Source: Corallium rubrum (Eukaryota > Cnidaria > Anthozoa > Scleralcyonacea > Coralliidae). From it: DNA of 64,000 nt. The number at the start of each line of letters is the position of its first letter. Position 1 is the first letter of the stretch. The translations under genes and the position numbers were made by a program. The DNA is taken from positions 83,975,755-84,039,754 of the forward strand of contig OZ035997.1 in assembly GCA_964035015.1 (NCBI GenBank), written 5' to 3'. Of the stretch, positions 61,054 to 64,000 are shown one piece after another. Below the pieces are notes generated by a model. It was not told the origin of the DNA. It did no database searches and saw only the letters and a list, made by a program, of their open reading frames with translations.

Positions 61054-64000
61054 ATGATAAATAAAGTCATTGATGACCTTGAAGACGAACTACAACAACA
61101 AATGACAGACGCATTAAACGAGCATCAGACTGATGAGGATAATGTAGAGCAAACCGGCCCTGAAATCCCGTCTTTAATTCGCCAAGAAAACTTTCCTGTA
61201 TTAAAGAAAGGAATTAAACTACCCAAATCGCCGTTACAATGGTCAACAGCCAACGAATTTTTCAAATTAACTTTTTTAAACCACCCAATCACACCGCACG
61301 ATTTGAATAACAATATCAATACCATGGCAACAGTTATGTACAACTATTTTGTGAAAATTTTGGATATGTCGAAAATAATAATGATGTGGAATTAAAAAGA
61401 AAATATGAAAAATTCTCCGCCAAAGATTTGAAGAAAGCTTTAAAGAAATAAAAAACACAAAACGGAGATGTTCTAGAGATTAAATTCGTCGCGAAGCATC
61501 TGCGCAACCTTCACAAATCTAATACTCATCAAAGTAATACTGTTAACCATCAACCAGGAGAAATTGATCATGACAACCTAATTAATAAAAATTTCTGGGG
61601 ATATGTCAAAAGCTTTTTTAAAAAGAACACAAGCTCACTTCCATCATTTAACATGGCTCAATGCACATCTTATTTCACTAAAACATTTTCCGCAATCAAT
61701 CCAAGTAAAACATTCAGCATCCCAAGTTGGATTCCAAAATTTGCTTCACCACAAACACCATTTAATCTTGACCCCCCGACCTATCAAGAGATTACTAACG
61801 TCATCCGTAAAATGAAACCGTCTGGCGCTCCATGTCCACTTGACCAGATATCTATAATCTGCTTTAAACGCTGTCCTTATTTACGCTCACACTTAACTGA
61901 GATGCCTGGTCATCCGGTGTTGTACCTTCAGAATGGAAAAAAGCATGCACAATATTAATACACAAGAAAGGGGAAACAGACGAACCTGCAAATTTTCGCC
62001 CAATAACACTTGAATCCATTCCGCTTAAAGTTTTAACATCATGCCTTCGTAATAAAACATTTCAATTTCTTGCAGAAAACAAGTACATAGAACAAAACAT
62101 CCAGAAAGGTTTCACCCCAAAACTCTCCGGAACGCTAGAACACACAGCTCAGATGGCACACATAATAAACAAAGCGCGTACCAAACAACGATCTCTCGTC
62201 ATAACATTATTAGACCTTAAGAATGCATTTGGTGAAGTCCATCATAACCTTATTCAAGAAGTCCTTGAGTATCATCACATTCCCGATCACATAAAAAATA
62301 TCATACACAGCCTCTACACTGATTTCCAAACTTCCATTATAACCGAAGAGTTCAACACACGTTTCATTACAGTTGATCGTGGTGTTCTCCAAGGTGACTC
62401 TCTCAGCCCTCTCTTATTCAATATGTCATTCAATACATTTATTCAGCACATCAAATCTGAAAAATACCGTCAACTTGGATTTTGGAATTTAAGCGAGAAT
62501 GGTATTTTATGCAACCCAATCCACTGGTTCCAATTTGCCGACGATGCTGCCGTTATCACTGGTCAGGAAAAAGAAAATCAAATGCTACTAAACCGTTTTA
62601 CCATCTGGTGTCAGTGGGCCAATATGATTATACGTGTAGATAAATGCTCAACATTTGGAATTAAAAAAGAACTAACAAAATCCGTTCAATATCTCCCTAA
62701 ACTGTTTATAAATAGCTGTTTTGTACCACGTGTTGAGAATGGTAAATCCTTTCGATACTTAGGTCGCTACTTTAACTTCAATATGTCTGACGAAGATCAC
62801 AAATCTGAATTATATGACACACTGACTAATACCATGAATGAAATCGACGAACTACCATTACATCCGAAAAACAAAATTCTAATGTACAATCGCTATGTTC
62901 TTTCAAAAATCTCTTGGCACTTCACCGTTTCTGATATCGGTAAAACCTGGGTAAACGAGAATCTAGATAATATCGTGTCAAAATATATCCGAAAGTGGCT
63001 CGAGCTTCCAATCTCAGCAACTCTTAGCAACGTCCTACTTCCTCATAACAAATTCGGCTTAAATCTCATTCTCCCATCAACTAAATTTCTTCAATGTCAA
63101 ACTATATCTCGGAAAGTTTTGAAATCATCACCAAATGACGAGATCAAAAACCTATGGATGGCCACAAGCAATCACAAAAATGTGCAATATGACAAGTACA
63201 AAAACACAAAAGACGTACTGAACACTATCAGGAAAGAAAATGAAAAAAGGCTTCAAAATCACCTCATTTCACAAGGTTCATTCTTCTCCAATATCATCAA
63301 ATACTCTACACTCTCGCTCAACTCTATATGGTCCTCGGTCCAAAACAAACTTCCTAAGAATATCTTTAACTTCACCATCCGGTACATAAATAATACGCTC
63401 CCAACTCGCAAAAATCTGTTGAAATGGGGAATATCACCAACATCCGACTGCTCTTTCTGCTTGGAACCCGAAACCTTGCTCCACGTCGTCAATGGATGCA
63501 AGACATACCTAAACGAAGGACGTTTTACGTGGCGACACGATTCCGTTCTTAATTTCATTGCAACCTCTCTTAAATCCGTACAACACTATATTAACCTTTA
63601 TGCTGACCTACCTGGCTTCATCAGTCCATCTGTTATCACCGGAGATAAGTTACGCCCTGATCTTCTGATAACAATCGAAAACAAATACATCTACATACTC
63701 GAACTGACTGTTGGATTTGAATCTAATCTTCTTACTAATGCAACCCGTAAGAGACAAAAATATCTAGAACTTATTAACGAACAGCACAAAAATTATGAAA
63801 AAGTGAAATTTATAAATTTATCTATCAGTTCGCTTGGAGTTTTTAATCAGTCATCTATAGACTTTATTGAAATGCTGAAAGACCTGAAATTTGACGAACG
63901 ATGTAGAAAGTACTATACTCAGAAAATGATGAACACTTGCATAAGGACCTCTTACTATATATTTTGTAAACGTAACAAAGAATGGGATAACCCGACTTTA
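61054..64000 (+). mobile_element. Non-LTR retrotransposon with RT and restriction-like endonuclease, 5' part broken, truncated by window end
   Basis: A single element is read in three frames. 61054 to about 61343 gives an N-terminal segment. A frameshift follows, with an in-frame TAA near 61449, then an open frame from about 61452 to 61905 including MKPSGAPCPLDQISIICFKR. A second frameshift near 61905-61918 leads into an open frame that runs to the window end. The RT and endonuclease in the last frame place it in the R2/R4-type group of site-oriented, RLE-bearing retrotransposons. The 3' end and tail lie outside the window. Confidence 0.82.
61919..64000 (+). CDS. Reverse transcriptase / RLE endonuclease frame (partial, >690 codons)
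   Basis: Uninterrupted frame from about 61919 to the window edge. Motifs in order: WKKACTILIHKKG, FRPITLESIPLKV, LLDLKNAFGEVHHNL (catalytic Asp of RT motif A), GVLQGDSLSPLLFN, FQFADDAAVI (the two catalytic Asp, as FADD), IIRVDKCSTFGIKK, and FRYLGRYF. After an alpha-helical thumb-like region comes a CCHC zinc motif (C-SFC-x7-H-x4-C near 63450-63490). The restriction-like endonuclease follows, with RPDLLI and ILELTV (63655-63715) and an RKRQKYLEL helix. It would copy RNA into DNA at a nicked target. The 5' frameshift means this copy is probably not functional as a whole, although the RT-endonuclease part itself is clean. No start codon is assigned because the frame is entered by a frameshift. 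Confidence 0.82.

Overview
This is eukaryotic, intron-bearing, AT-rich and very repeat-rich DNA. The mixture of EnSpm/CACTA-like, mariner-, piggyBac- and Harbinger-like DNA elements, an R2/R4-type (RT plus restriction-like endonuclease) retrotransposon, C2H2 finger genes and long microsatellites fits a marine invertebrate, and a cnidarian is my best guess. That is inference only, because no host marker gene is present. A 200-base N run (50528-50727) shows this is draft assembly.

Layout. 1-980 holds no recognised gene. 980-3548 is a compound hexamer/heptamer satellite that runs from (AACAGT)233 to (GGGATA)n. 3549-18966 and 34841-50302 are two nearly identical copies of a ~15.4-kb DNA transposon with 13-bp terminal inverted repeats CACAGGACGAAAT. 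Between them, 18967-34840 is a 15.9-kb array of 129 copies of a 123-bp unit. 50303-51150 holds a 21-bp minisatellite and the gap. 51154-53154 is a second compound satellite, (CAAA)/(CAGA). 53349-54520 is a decaying C2H2 zinc-finger gene. 55326-56998 is an interleaved A-B-A'-B' duplication. 57463-57902 is an inverted array of a CGTTTCGTCCCC motif. 58217-60189 holds minus-strand ORFs, including a polyQ/C2H2 gene. 61054-64000 is a retrotransposon that runs off the window.

The centrepiece is the large transposon. Splice-site reading gives three spliced genes, each in frame across every junction. (A) is a 297-residue coiled-coil/basic protein (5 exons, minus). (B) is a ~423-residue protein with a complete protein-kinase domain (3 exons, plus), divergent from A. 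(C) is a 980-residue EnSpm/CACTA-type DDE transposase (3 exons, minus), convergent with B. Both copies keep all three genes open with only a handful of amino-acid differences, so the element looks recently active. Its introns and spacers carry several nested fold-back elements (piggyBac-like, mariner-like, Harbinger-like and others) shared by both copies. The coding of a kinase by a cut-and-paste transposon, and the transposon-minisatellite-transposon arrangement in which only the two inner junctions form a matching AAT target-site pair, are the two points most worth following up.
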